The notes: generated by a model not told the origin, from the letters alone. A stretch of DNA of 64,000 nucleotides from Labilibaculum sp. (GCA_016342745.1 JAEINT010000019.1:1-64000); one strand, 5' to 3'; shown: positions 42,861 through 51,989, numbered from the stretch's first letter. Program-made: numbers and translations.

Positions 42861-44405
42861 ATGAAACTATATTGTATTATACTAGCATTGTTTTTGATTT
42901 CATGTAATTCAAATAGTCGAAATACAGAAAGCAGTAAGTCAACGCAAAAAAAAATTAAGTATGATTTATCCAAAGATCAAATAATTGACTTGATTACTTT
43001 TGATCTGAATAATGATAGCATTTCTGATACAATATATTTTCTAAATCAACCAAAAAATGATCCAGGAAGATTTACCAAATTATTTGTATCAGTGACAAAC
43101 AAGGACACATTAAGCTTGACTAATATTGAAGCTTGGGACACAGTAAATTTTAACTCAGCTAATCATACAAATTCAAACCTAATCTATATTAATAAGAACG
43201 CAAATTCTACACATTTAATTCTTTGTGGATTTCAATATAGTTGCTGCCCTAAAAAACTAACAATTATTGGGATAACAAAAAATAAAATAAACCCCATATA
43301 TCACAAAGACTTTGATGTTAGCGATATAGTCGATATAAATAAAGATGGAAACATAGAAATAATCGGCAGAAATAGTTTTGTTTCCTTTTACGATTTCGAC
43401 AAAAAATCAAATTCAGAAATAGGAACTTATGTGCCTATTGAGGTTTATTCGTTATTTCCCAATAAATTATTAATATCATACGAGCTGACTAAAAAATACA
43501 ATCAAGACAATTATGTTTTTGCTGGCTTTGAATATTCGGAAACTATTAAGGTTGGTTATCCAAAAAAAAGAGAACAAGCATTCTTAATTAATAATTCGGA
43601 TTCTTATCGATGCAATTTTGACTTTCTAAAACTCGTTGCTGATAATTTTAACACACTGAATTACAAACAGGTTCATGATTTCCTCTTGACCTTTGATGAA
43701 AAATGCAAAAATAATGTTGAATTTTCAGAATGGAGTTCAGAGTTACTAATAAACACATTAAATAAATATCCAGATCTTGTTATTCAATCAATTCAGACCG
43801 ATTCAAATATAAATGCAGCGTTGATTTATAACAATATAGAATCTCCTATAATTGATATTAATTTTAATGAGATTTACATAAACCTAAATAAAATAGAAGA
43901 TTCCGATGTTAAAAATAAAATATTGAAGCGATTAAAAATTGCAGAAACACCTAATAATAAAATTGTTCAGAAACAGATAGAAATTGAAAAACCCATTAAT
44001 TTTCAAGAACAAACGCTTGACTCCGAATTTGAAAATGCGACACTTTATAGTTTGACTGATACCATTGAAGCTGATTTTAATGGTGATGGGAATATTGATA
44101 AGGCTATATTCATTAAAAAGGGTGGAACTTCAGGGATAATTTTTAAGCATGGTTTTACCAATACTGAGACTAAGATTGGATTTGGCCAGCCGTTTTCACA
44201 TTTGACTGAGTTCAATTGGGTAGATTTTTGGGGATTAGTAAATGATTCGACATCCTATGAAATTATTTTCAATGAGACTGATATTATTGGCGATACAATA
44301 GTTCGACTTGAGAATCCATCAATTGTTGTTCAAAAAGAAGAAGTCGGTGGTGGATTAATCACCTTTCAAAAAGGAAAGTATAAATGGATACATCAATCGG
44401 ATTGA
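42861..44405 (+). CDS. Hypothetical lipoprotein with calcium-loop-like motifs
   Basis: A signal peptide with lipobox ALFLISCNSN is followed by 495 residues of no recognised family. Three sites look like FG-GAP or dockerin-type calcium loops: DLNNDSISDTI, DINKDGNIEII and DFNGDGNIDKA. Each is followed by a hydrophobic beta strand, as in integrin-like propellers. The spacing between them is wide, so a full propeller is not certain. AT-rich; the next small gene begins directly after it. Confidence 0.72.
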   Translation: MKLYCIILALFLISCNSNSRNTESSKSTQKKIKYDLSKDQIIDLITFDLNNDSISDTIYFLNQPKNDPGRFTKLFVSVTNKDTLSLTNIEAWDTVNFNSANHTNSNLIYINKNANSTHLILCGFQYSCCPKKLTIIGITKNKINPIYHKDFDVSDIVDINKDGNIEIIGRNSFVSFYDFDKKSNSEIGTYVPIEVYSLFPNKLLISYELTKKYNQDNYVFAGFEYSETIKVGYPKKREQAFLINNSDSYRCNFDFLKLVADNFNTLNYKQVHDFLLTFDEKCKNNVEFSEWSSELLINTLNKYPDLVIQSIQTDSNINAALIYNNIESPIIDINFNEIYINLNKIEDSDVKNKILKRLKIAETPNNKIVQKQIEIEKPINFQEQTLDSEFENATLYSLTDTIEADFNGDGNIDKAIFIKKGGTSGIIFKHGFTNTETKIGFGQPFSHLTEFNWVDFWGLVNDSTSYEIIFNETDIIGDTIVRLENPSIVVQKEEVGGGLITFQKGKYKWIHQSD

Positions 44406-44429
44406 GAATTGATTAATGAAAAAATTAAA

Positions 44430-44714
44430 ATGCATTTTAAACGAGAGCTAATTGGAACTCTATGCCTTTTTGGTTTTAGAGAATGTAAAAAGAGTACGAA
44501 CATAAATTTCTTACAATTAAATGATCGAGAATATCTCTTATTGAAAATATTTGAAAAGGCCGAAACTGTAGATTTATTACATGTAAAATATGAGGCTGAT
44601 GATAATCCTTGTGATTCGGAACCATATTGGGAAAATGCTTTAAAACTATCATTCTCACCTGGTTCAGATAATCAAATATTGAAAGATTTTATTGAAAAAC
44701 ATAAATCAAGGTAG
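44430..44714 (+). CDS. Small hypothetical protein
   Basis: 94 aa from the ATG at 44430; a TTG at 44409 would add seven residues. MHFKRELIGTLCLFGFRECK is weakly hydrophobic with a cysteine but is not a clear lipobox. The rest is acidic and soluble. It follows the lipoprotein gene by 24 bases and is followed by repeats. It could be real or a decayed gene end. Confidence 0.45.
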   Translation: MHFKRELIGTLCLFGFRECKKSTNINFLQLNDREYLLLKIFEKAETVDLLHVKYEADDNPCDSEPYWENALKLSFSPGSDNQILKDFIEKHKSR

Positions 44715-44750
44715 CTCAGTCTTTCCAAATTTTTATTCAATATTATTCTA

Positions 44751-44993
44751 AATGGGAAAGTAAACCTAAACCATTAACACGTGTGTTAATGCCACAAGGC
44801 TCTTCCTTTTTCCATTGATGAAAAAGTAAGCAAAAAATCTAGGGCGCGCTTCCTCAGTCACCCATCACGATTCATGAGCTAAATGAAAAAAACTCGTTTC
44901 ACTCAAACAAATTTTCATTCTTAACGCTCATTTTATCTATGGATCCCGACCTGCGGATTCGATGCCCAAGCTCTGCATAATATTTACGAATTA
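44751..44993. repeat. Dispersed repeat module A, copy 1
   Basis: About 243 bases aligning with 50462-50705 at roughly 85% by eye. Invariant parts are AAAAAATCTAGGGCGCGC, AACTCGTTTCACTCAAAC and CCCGACCTGCGGATTCGATG. Stop codons break every long frame. No terminal inverted repeats or transposase. Confidence 0.85.
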
Positions 44994-45202
44994 CCTCACC
45001 CTAGCATCATAAAAATAAATCAAATCTAAAACAATGCACCACTCCCGACATTCAAAAATATGTTGGCCCCTTAGATGAAGAGGACGATCAGAACAAAATC
45101 CCATGAGAGAGGTACGAACGAATATTATTTTGTTCCGTCATCGAATCGTAATGGGTAACAATATTTTGCGGTCTTGACCTTTTTGCTTTCCCGAAAAAAA
45201 TT
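44994..45202. other. Intergenic stretch between repeat modules
   Basis: No gene, hairpin or known repeat was identified. Base composition is less AT-rich than the neighbours. Confidence 0.45.
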
Positions 45203-45269
45203 CCGGACAGGCTGTTTTTGGGTCAAGCCAAAAATGAAGAGCCCGTCTGGCTCAAAGACAAAAGAAAAA
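45203..45269. repeat. Dispersed repeat module B, copy 1
   Basis: CCGGACAGGCT and AGCCCGTCTGG at its ends are imperfect inverted repeats enclosing TTTTTGGGTCAAGCCAAAAA. It matches 50381-50452. It lies about 210 bases after module A, whereas the other copy lies directly before module A. Confidence 0.8.
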
Positions 45270-45325
45270 TTAGGAATGAGTAATTATGAATTAATAATGG
45301 ATTCCATTAACAATAAAAAAGCACT

Positions 45326-45423
45326 TGCGGTGAATAAACTCCCTAATCTCCGCAATAAAAGCAGAGAAAAATGTAATTGCGGAGAATAATCCTTATATTT
45401 ATCGCATATTATGCGGAGAATAA
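45326..45423. promoter_or_regulatory. Operator-like direct repeats around the Fic promoter
   Basis: TGCGG(T/A)GAATAA occurs at 45326-45337, 45378-45389 and 45412-45423, the last overlapping the start codon. An inverted copy CTCCGCAAT lies at 45348-45356. Between the second and third copies, TATATTTA (45394-45401) resembles a -7 box. The layout would suit an autorepressor site. Confidence 0.5.
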
Positions 45424-46559
45424 AGATTTACATACACGAACAATCCGAATGGCCGAATTTCATATGGGATTCGAATAAACTTCTGACACTTTTGACTAAA
45501 GTAAGGAACTTACAAGGTAGAGTAGTTGGAAAAATGGGAGCTTTAGGCTTTGAACTTCAAAATCAGGCCAATCTTGAAATCATTACACAAGACGTATTAA
45601 AATCCACTGAAATAGAAGGAGAATTATTAAATCCAGAACAGGTGCGATCCTCTGTTGCAAGAAGATTAGGGCTTGAAGTATCTGGACTAGTTCATTCAGA
45701 AAGAAATGTTGATGGTGTTGTTGAAATGATGGTTGATGCAACTGAGAATTTCACTAAACCATTGAGTAAGAGTAGAATCTTTGCTTGGCACAATGCTTTA
45801 TTCCCAGCTGGCTTAAGCGGGATGTATAAAGTTATTGTTGGTAAATGGAGAGATGATTCCACTGGACCAATGCAAGTCGTATCAGGACCTATGGGAAAAG
45901 AAAAAGTTCACTATCAAGCTCCTGACGCAAAATTACTAGAAAGCGAAATGGATTCCTTTTTGGAATGGATTAATGACAACCAAGATATTGACTCTGTTTT
46001 TAAAGCAGCAATTGCACATTTATGGTTTGTTACTATTCATCCTTTTGAAGATGGGAATGGAAGAATAGCTCGAGCAATTACCGATATGCTTCTTGCTAAA
46101 TCAGACAATCAATCATATCGATTTTATAGTATGTCTTCACAAATTAGAATTGAAAGAAAGCAATACTATGATATTCTTGAACAAACTCAAAAAGGCGAAT
46201 TAGATATCACTAAATGGCTGGAATGGTTTTTAAGCTGTTTATTGAATGCGTTAGAATCTTCTGAAACAATCTTAGAAAAAATAATCTTCAAGCATAGTTT
46301 TTGGAATACTAACTCAACGAAAATTAAGAATGACAGACAAATTAAAATACTTAACAGACTTCTAGACAGCTTTGATGGAAAACTTACATCATCAAAATGG
46401 GCAAAAATTGGGAAGTGTTCACAAGATACAGCAGCCAGAGATATTCAGGATTTAATAGAAAAAAACATTCTTTATAAGCTTCCTGGTGGTGGTAGAAGCA
46501 CGGGGTATGATTTGGTAAAAGAAAAAGATGAGAACTCCCAAGAAGGTACCATAAACTAA
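45411..46559 (+). CDS. Fic-family protein with DUF4172 domain and own inhibitory motif
   Basis: A 382-aa protein. The N-terminal DUF4172 region (1-75) contains STEIEGE, the [S/T]xxxE[G/N] inhibitory helix, with Glu69 the blocking residue. The Fic core HPFEDGNGRIAR starts at His210 and is complete. The C-terminus (about 300-375; SSKWAKIGKCSQDTAARDIQ, GRSTGYDLV) is a winged-helix-like DNA-binding part. Such proteins transfer AMP, or occasionally another nucleotide, to protein hydroxyls and can silence themselves, as SoFic does. The winged helix and the repeats over its promoter suggest autoregulation. It is a lone gene amid dispersed repeats; no separate antitoxin is visible. Confidence 0.92.
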   Translation: MRRIKIYIHEQSEWPNFIWDSNKLLTLLTKVRNLQGRVVGKMGALGFELQNQANLEIITQDVLKSTEIEGELLNPEQVRSSVARRLGLEVSGLVHSERNVDGVVEMMVDATENFTKPLSKSRIFAWHNALFPAGLSGMYKVIVGKWRDDSTGPMQVVSGPMGKEKVHYQAPDAKLLESEMDSFLEWINDNQDIDSVFKAAIAHLWFVTIHPFEDGNGRIARAITDMLLAKSDNQSYRFYSMSSQIRIERKQYYDILEQTQKGELDITKWLEWFLSCLLNALESSETILEKIIFKHSFWNTNSTKIKNDRQIKILNRLLDSFDGKLTSSKWAKIGKCSQDTAARDIQDLIEKNILYKLPGGGRSTGYDLVKEKDENSQEGTIN

Positions 46560-46610
46560 ATTTAATAATATGTGACAAAACATATCGCTATACCGTTACA
46601 ATACTCCCAA

Positions 46611-46637
46611 AGACCACCCCGAGTGGTCTTTTTTTTG
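46611..46637 (+). terminator. Terminator of the Fic gene
   Basis: AGACCAC pairs with GTGGTCT around a 5-base loop, followed by eight T on the plus strand. Confidence 0.88.
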
Positions 46638-46676
46638 CTCCCTTAGGCATCATGAAAAACTATCAAATCGCACACT

Positions 46677-46705
46677 AAAAAAGTGTAGTTGTCTCCACTA
46701 CTACA
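46677..46705 (-). terminator. Terminator of the propeller-protein gene
   Basis: On the minus strand TGTAGT pairs with ACTACA around a 10-base loop and is followed by CTTTTTTAG. It faces the Fic terminator. Confidence 0.6.
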
Positions 46706-46733
46706 AGCCGCAATAGCAAGAATAAAGTTTTTT

Positions 46734-48746
46734 TTACAGCCCCATTTCAAACACAATTAAATCACCTTTTTCCGTTAAACTTGTAGCACTAATTGCTAAA
46801 AAATTTTCATCAGTAAAAGTTAAATCGTTTAGTTTTATCCCTTGTGACAAAGCAAATTCTTTTTCTGATTTTATACTACCTGCTTCATCAATATGGACGA
46901 CTTTGATTTTGTTATTAAAGGTTCCTGCAATAACAAAACTATTATCAGCTAAGCTTATAATTTTTTCAATATTACCATTTCCTGTAACACTAATGGGTGA
47001 TTCCCAAATCTTTTCCCCATCTCTATTGTATGCACTTGCAAAAGCTCCAGTAGCGTTTAAACCAGCAAAAACTAGATTATTGTTCCCATTAATACCAACG
47101 ACGGTTGATTTTAAGTCTTGATCCAACAAAATATCCCACTTTAAATAACCAGCCTGGTTAATTGCAAATATCCAATTACCAGCAGCAGCATAAGCAATAC
47201 CAGAGGTATCACTAGCTATATTATAAACCTTGCCCTTGCTTGAGTAGGCACGAGACCACAACTTTTTACCATTGGCATTGAGTTTTACTAAACCAGGCGT
47301 AAAAGTTGAATCTTTTTTGTTTGTGCTATAGCCAGCAATTAAAATTTTATTGTCGGGATAAACTACAAAATCGAGTGCTTCATCAATATCAATTCTTTGA
47401 TTAAATATATTTTTACCATTGGCATCAAGCTTGTAAATCCAGGCTTGCCCTTGTACACTATCAACTATGGCATCCGTAATACCTGCAACATAAATTTCAT
47501 TTTGAGCACTTACACTAACTTTATTTACAATATCATCAAAACGGTTTCCTAAAAACTTATTCCAAATCATTTTTCCACTAGCATCTAAACCTAAAAGCCA
47601 AGAATCGTACATCTCTCCTTCTGCCTTACGCGACGATGCAGCTACTACAAGCTCTCCATTTGGGCGTTTAGTAATTCCACCACCAAAATCATTAAACTGC
47701 TGGTTATCGAATCCTTTTACAAACTTGTAATTTTCCATTGCAAAATCCTTAAGGATCTCTTCTCCCAACACACTTGCTTTAAGATTAAAAATATCAATAT
47801 AATGCTTGCCTTCAGGGAATGCAGACACAAATTTGTTATAAGCCTCTAAGCTATTTACACTTTTAGCCCATTCAAAAAGCAATTTTTGTTTTAAAACTTT
47901 GGCTTTTGACATTTTTGATGAATTAGGAAATTCTATCATAAAACGCTCAATAGCTTCAAGTGTCTGTTTTTCGTTTGCCTCTTTAAAAGCAATTCCTTCC
48001 ATTAATCTTTTAACTTCTTGAACTTGGACAGCCTCAGGATATTTTTCAACAAAATTCTGGAAACTATTAAATGATCCCTCACTTATAGCAGTTTTATAGG
48101 CTAAGTCATTGCGCATCTTTATTGCTATATCAGCTTGAGCTGATTCAGGATAATCCTTTAAAAATTGTTTAAATGCAGCAAGCGTATTTTTATTCTCAGC
48201 TTCACGAAATTTGATGTAATTCAAAATATGGGAAACATTGGCATAGTATTTAGACTCAGGAAATTCTTTTAAAAACCTCTCGGCATAATCTATATTGTTT
48301 TCCTCTCGTACAAATTTTATCAACTTATCATCCATTTGTAGGCGCAGCCAGTCCATGTTTTTAATTACAGGTCTATGTCCACGCCTTTTATCTAGTTTTA
48401 AAAATAAATCGTTTAAAACAACTTTATCTCCTACAGTAAACTGAGATTGTGCTTCATAAGCTTTATGAAAGTATCCCAAAGCCTTAAAATAATCTTTGTA
48501 AGAATATTTATCAAATGAGTAAACAATAGCTTGCCCCAAATTAGCCATTGCCGATTCTGGTTCTTTTACTAAAACTTTATCGAAATTTACTTTAGCCTTA
48601 CCGAGTTCAGTATCAATATCAGTCTGAACACTTGCCTCCATGCCTTTGAATAAATTATTTTTATAGATTTTACTAGGCTTCTGCGCTATACTAATAAATG
48701 ATATTAGCAGGAAAACGATCAGCAAATTTATTTTTCTTGAATTCAT
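46734..48746 (-). CDS. Secreted protein with helical repeats and a C-terminal beta-propeller
   Basis: 670 aa with signal peptide (LLIVFLLISFISIAQ). Residues about 40-330 are helical repeats marked by a recurring F-x(2-4)-FPxS/AxxA pattern: RFLKEFPESKYYANV, QFLKDYPESAQADIA, NFVEKYPEAVQVQEV, RFMIEFPNSSKMSKA and KFVSAFPEGKHYIDI. The second half is a beta-propeller of KLNANGKKLW-type blades like the PQQ-like/SBBP families. It follows the OmpA-SprB gene by 10 bases on the same strand and probably works with it at the outer membrane or surface. Function not known. Confidence 0.8.
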   Translation of the reverse strand: MNSRKINLLIVFLLISFISIAQKPSKIYKNNLFKGMEASVQTDIDTELGKAKVNFDKVLVKEPESAMANLGQAIVYSFDKYSYKDYFKALGYFHKAYEAQSQFTVGDKVVLNDLFLKLDKRRGHRPVIKNMDWLRLQMDDKLIKFVREENNIDYAERFLKEFPESKYYANVSHILNYIKFREAENKNTLAAFKQFLKDYPESAQADIAIKMRNDLAYKTAISEGSFNSFQNFVEKYPEAVQVQEVKRLMEGIAFKEANEKQTLEAIERFMIEFPNSSKMSKAKVLKQKLLFEWAKSVNSLEAYNKFVSAFPEGKHYIDIFNLKASVLGEEILKDFAMENYKFVKGFDNQQFNDFGGGITKRPNGELVVAASSRKAEGEMYDSWLLGLDASGKMIWNKFLGNRFDDIVNKVSVSAQNEIYVAGITDAIVDSVQGQAWIYKLDANGKNIFNQRIDIDEALDFVVYPDNKILIAGYSTNKKDSTFTPGLVKLNANGKKLWSRAYSSKGKVYNIASDTSGIAYAAAGNWIFAINQAGYLKWDILLDQDLKSTVVGINGNNNLVFAGLNATGAFASAYNRDGEKIWESPISVTGNGNIEKIISLADNSFVIAGTFNNKIKVVHIDEAGSIKSEKEFALSQGIKLNDLTFTDENFLAISATSLTEKGDLIVFEMGL

Positions 48747-48756
48747 AATTAAGGGC

Positions 48757-50148
48757 TTATTTTTTTAGTACTAAAAATTCCACACGACGATTATTCGATC
48801 GTCCAACTTCGGTTTTATTGGTATCTAAAAACTTAGACTCTCCATATCCAACACCTTTGATTCTTTGAGAATTGACTCCTTTACTAACAAGATAGTTAAC
48901 CACAGATTCTGCTCTTTGCTGACTTAAATTTTGATTTAATTGATCAGACCCCACATCATCAGTGTGCCCACTAATCTCAATCAAACTTACTGTTCCTTCT
49001 TTTAAAAATTCGACTACTTTATCAAGTTCTTCAAATGAAGTTGGCAAAAGCGTACTTTTACCCGTTTCGAAGAAAATATTATTTAAAATAAGAGCACCTC
49101 CTTCTTCAATATTTCTTAATCCCTCGGTAAAAGAATCTTTAGGCAGTATGGGCTCTTTAAAAACAATCGTACCCTCCGTGTGGCAATTATTTTGATCACT
49201 TACATGATAAGTATATGAACCTGCTTCTAGATTTTGAAGTTTCTGTACATTTTTTGTTCCGTTACTCCAATCAATATTGTAAGGAGGTTCTCCTCCTGAT
49301 ATTCCTAAGCTAATGATACCATCATTTATTATCTTACTAATTTGACCTGTAACAGGATTTAGACCTCCTGTATAAGAAGAATCAATAAGCACGGTTTTTA
49401 ATCCTTTCGGAACGCATGCACACATATTACAATCAACTAGGGGACGAATTTCAAAATCGTCAAAAAAGTAATAAGCATATGACTTGCCTTTTTTATTCTT
49501 AGTATCACGACCAGTAACTACATAGTTCGTGTTGTCGTAGTTTTTAAAGTTCCCCACAACAAAGAATGCCTCACCTCCTTTAGCTGTATATACTTGACAG
49601 AACTGTATCCATTCTTCTGTATTGTCTAAAAACAAACCTTCTTTATTAGTTAAGTGCGCCTTTAAGTTTAAAAATGTTTTATTACCATTGGCTATTTCTG
49701 ACTCTGTAAAATGCATGCTCAATTGATCAACAGCAAATTTACTTCCAGATGCTAATTTGTACCAAAATGAAACACAATATTTTTGACCAGGAACCATAAC
49801 CCCGCTTAAAGTACCTTGAAAGTATTCTCTGAAATCACGATTACTTCCGCTTAAAATAGCTCCCATATATCCTTTGCCAGATTTAGCCTTGCTGTATCCT
49901 GCAAAATTATCTGGCACTTTTACTTCATTAGCCCCACACTCATTAAAATAATCGGGAGTAGTAGCTGTTGGATAGGTCCAGTTAGGAATTAACTTATGTG
50001 TCTTATCCATAAAAGTGTAGCTTTCAGGACATTTTTCATACACTTCAAAACTAGGATTAAGTACCATATTCTCAACTTGAGCATATGATCCAAAGCTTGT
50101 GAAAATAACAATCAATACTATGAGATGTTTTACGTAGAGCTTTCTCAT
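48757..50148 (-). CDS. OmpA-family protein with SprB-like repeat
   Basis: 463 aa with signal peptide ending FGSYAQ. Residues about 20-240 form the MVLNPSFE-type carbohydrate-binding-like beta sandwich common in secreted Bacteroidota proteins. LGISGGEPPYNIDWSNGT to YTYHVSDQNNC is a SprB-like repeat (about 275-325). The C-terminal OmpA domain (IEISGHTDDVGSDQLN, RAESVVNYLVSKGV, NNRRVEFLV) binds peptidoglycan. SprB repeats occur in gliding adhesins and T9SS cargo, but here the OmpA end implies an anchored protein. First gene of a two-gene unit with the propeller protein. Confidence 0.88.
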   Translation of the reverse strand: MRKLYVKHLIVLIVIFTSFGSYAQVENMVLNPSFEVYEKCPESYTFMDKTHKLIPNWTYPTATTPDYFNECGANEVKVPDNFAGYSKAKSGKGYMGAILSGSNRDFREYFQGTLSGVMVPGQKYCVSFWYKLASGSKFAVDQLSMHFTESEIANGNKTFLNLKAHLTNKEGLFLDNTEEWIQFCQVYTAKGGEAFFVVGNFKNYDNTNYVVTGRDTKNKKGKSYAYYFFDDFEIRPLVDCNMCACVPKGLKTVLIDSSYTGGLNPVTGQISKIINDGIISLGISGGEPPYNIDWSNGTKNVQKLQNLEAGSYTYHVSDQNNCHTEGTIVFKEPILPKDSFTEGLRNIEEGGALILNNIFFETGKSTLLPTSFEELDKVVEFLKEGTVSLIEISGHTDDVGSDQLNQNLSQQRAESVVNYLVSKGVNSQRIKGVGYGESKFLDTNKTEVGRSNNRRVEFLVLKK

Positions 50149-50380
50149 TATTAAATGGAATTATGTTTGTGTTTCTAAATTTTAACTAAATATATCGAAT
50201 TGGTACGTTTTATGATAAAATAAAGGCAAAAATTTAGTTTATGCTTAACTATTTATTTTTTTTGAATTGGGCTATCCGCCCAAACCCGACTTCATTTATT
50301 CATTAAAGTCTACTTTTATTTGTATTCATGATTTCCGCTTTGCTCCAATTGTTATCTTGAATACAAAAAACGGAAACAAA
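50149..50380. other. Intergenic stretch upstream of the OmpA-SprB gene
   Basis: AT-rich bases with the promoter side of the OmpA-SprB gene. No gene is seen, and no convincing TAnnTTTG box with a spaced -33 was identified. Confidence 0.4.
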
Positions 50381-50452
50381 ATCGGGACAAGCTGTTTTTA
50401 GGTCAAGCCAAAAAATGAAGAGCTTGTCCGACTTAAAGACAAACAAAAAAAA
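50381..50452. repeat. Dispersed repeat module B, copy 2
   Basis: GGGACAAGCT and AGCTTGTCC form exact inverted ends around TTTTTAGGTCAAGCCAAAAA. It corresponds to 45203-45269. Compensating changes keep the stem in both copies (AGGCT/AGCCC against AAGCT/AGCTT). Confidence 0.8.
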
Positions 50453-50461
50453 ACTATTTGG

Positions 50462-50705
50462 AATGGAAAAGTAAATCTAAACTAGTGAAGCGTTTGTTTG
50501 AGCCACAAGGCTCTTACTTTTTACCATTGATGAAAAAGTAAGCAAAAAATCTAGGGCGCGCTTCCTCGATCACCCATCACAATTCATGAGCTAAATGAAA
50601 ATAACTCGTTTCACTCAAACAGTTTTTCATTCTTAACACTCATTTCATCTATGGGTCCCGACCTGCGGATTCGATGCCCAACTCTGCAAAAATAATTACG
50701 AATTA
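50462..50705. repeat. Dispersed repeat module A, copy 2
   Basis: Counterpart of 44751-44993 in the same orientation. Its end reaches the stop codon of the RNase H-like gene. Confidence 0.85.
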
Positions 50706-51185
50706 CTGCAATTCTCGCAATGCATTTCTCGAAGCCCGATCCACTAGCGTAAAAAGACCATCAATTTGACTTTTAAGAGCAGAACGTTTATGCCCTTTAA
50801 CCTTTACAATCTCACAGTTCAAAGAATCCGTAAGTCGATAAAACTCTTTATACAATTCATGGTTGGCAATAAGCTTTCCATTCTTCGAGATGTAATTGTT
50901 TTTCTCGAATCTCACTCTTCTATCGGGTAAACCAACAATATTTTGAGAGTCAGTAAAGAGAATCACTCGTTTAGAACTTTCTTCAAGTTTAGCAAGTGTA
51001 TGGAGTAAAATCTGAATTTCTAATTTAGTAGACGAAGTATCTTCAAATTGCACAAGCTCAAGTAGGTCTTTAGCTTCATTAGTAGGTAAATCTAAATCCT
51101 CTACAATTAATGAAGCACCAAAACCAATTCCCGATTGAGGATTTACGCTACCATCTGTAAATATGTAGACTTCGGCTGACATCAT
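50703..51185 (-). CDS. RNase H-fold protein (ribonuclease HI-like)
   Basis: 160 aa. The four acidic active-site residues are in place: Asp in IFTDGSVN, Glu in TKLEIQILL, Asp in LFTDSQN and Asp in TLVDRASR. The VKGHKRSA loop supplies the His region. The family cuts RNA in RNA:DNA hybrids. The long acidic segment after strand 2 (DLPTNEAKDLLELVQFED) differs from housekeeping RnhA, so this may be a divergent paralogue. It starts 45 bases after truA on the same strand. Confidence 0.85.
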   Translation of the reverse strand: MMSAEVYIFTDGSVNPQSGIGFGASLIVEDLDLPTNEAKDLLELVQFEDTSSTKLEIQILLHTLAKLEESSKRVILFTDSQNIVGLPDRRVRFEKNNYISKNGKLIANHELYKEFYRLTDSLNCEIVKVKGHKRSALKSQIDGLFTLVDRASRNALRELQ

Positions 51186-51230
51186 GTAAATTTATTGATT
51201 GCTGAGATTTCTCTGGATGACAATTTGCAA

Positions 51231-51989
51231 TTAAGAATTCGTAATTGATTCTGGATATTCTATTTCAGCTAAAAATAAACCATGCCCAGGAACCGAAGAA
51301 CCAGCATTCGACCTATTTTTGCTCTCAATTACTTTTCGAAAACCATCCAAATCCATCTTACCTCTGCCCACTTCAACCAAGGTACCAACAATGGCACGTA
51401 CCATATTTCGTAGAAAACGATCTGCTTTAACGGTGAATACCAACTCATCATCAGTTTCAGTCCATTCTGCTTTGTAAATTTTACAATTGTTGGTTTTCAC
51501 ATCCGTATGCAGCTTACTAAAACTGGTGAAATCGATAAAATCAAAAAGGATTTTAGCGGCTTCGTTCATTTTTTCCACATCCAAAACATATTGCATGTTC
51601 CAATGTGAATCGGTACGAAATGGATTTTTATTCTTGGTAATCTTATAGTGGTAGGTTCTGGCAATGGCATCAAAACGAGTATGCGCTTCATCATTTACCA
51701 AAAACACTTCTTTTATTGCAATATCATGCGGTAGAAAGCGATTCAATTTAAAGGCTAATTTTTCACAATCAAACTGTGTCGTTTCACTCACATTAAAATG
51801 CACCATAAAATCACTTGCATGAACGCCAGTATCAGTTCTTCCACAGCCCGTTACATTAATCGGTTGATTTAACACAGTCGATAATGCCTTATTCACTTCT
51901 TCTTGCACCGTATTAGCATTTGGCTGTATTTGCCATCCATGGTAATTCGTGCCTTTATAGCTTAATCGGATAAAATATCGTTTACTCAA
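51231..51989 (-). CDS. truA: tRNA pseudouridine synthase A
   Basis: Makes pseudouridine at tRNA positions 38-40. Asp53 in CGRTDTGVHASDF is the catalytic nucleophile. YKGTNYHGWQIQPN, FDAIARTYHYKI and FLRNMVRAIVGTLVEVGRG are family blocks. 252 aa, normal length. It is the first gene of a short minus-strand unit with the RNase H-like gene and diverges from the Bat operon. Confidence 0.96.
   Translation of the reverse strand: MSKRYFIRLSYKGTNYHGWQIQPNANTVQEEVNKALSTVLNQPINVTGCGRTDTGVHASDFMVHFNVSETTQFDCEKLAFKLNRFLPHDIAIKEVFLVNDEAHTRFDAIARTYHYKITKNKNPFRTDSHWNMQYVLDVEKMNEAAKILFDFIDFTSFSKLHTDVKTNNCKIYKAEWTETDDELVFTVKADRFLRNMVRAIVGTLVEVGRGKMDLDGFRKVIESKNRSNAGSSVPGHGLFLAEIEYPESITNS

Noticed and set aside
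45174-45389. 71-codon frame before the Fic gene, as a possible antitoxin
   Set aside because: Its first half is repeat module B and the rest has no FicA/antitoxin-like features; the inhibitory helix is already within the Fic protein.
45411-46559. Classical two-gene Fic toxin-antitoxin system
   Set aside because: No separate antitoxin gene is present; the inhibitory S/TxxxEG motif is in the same protein.
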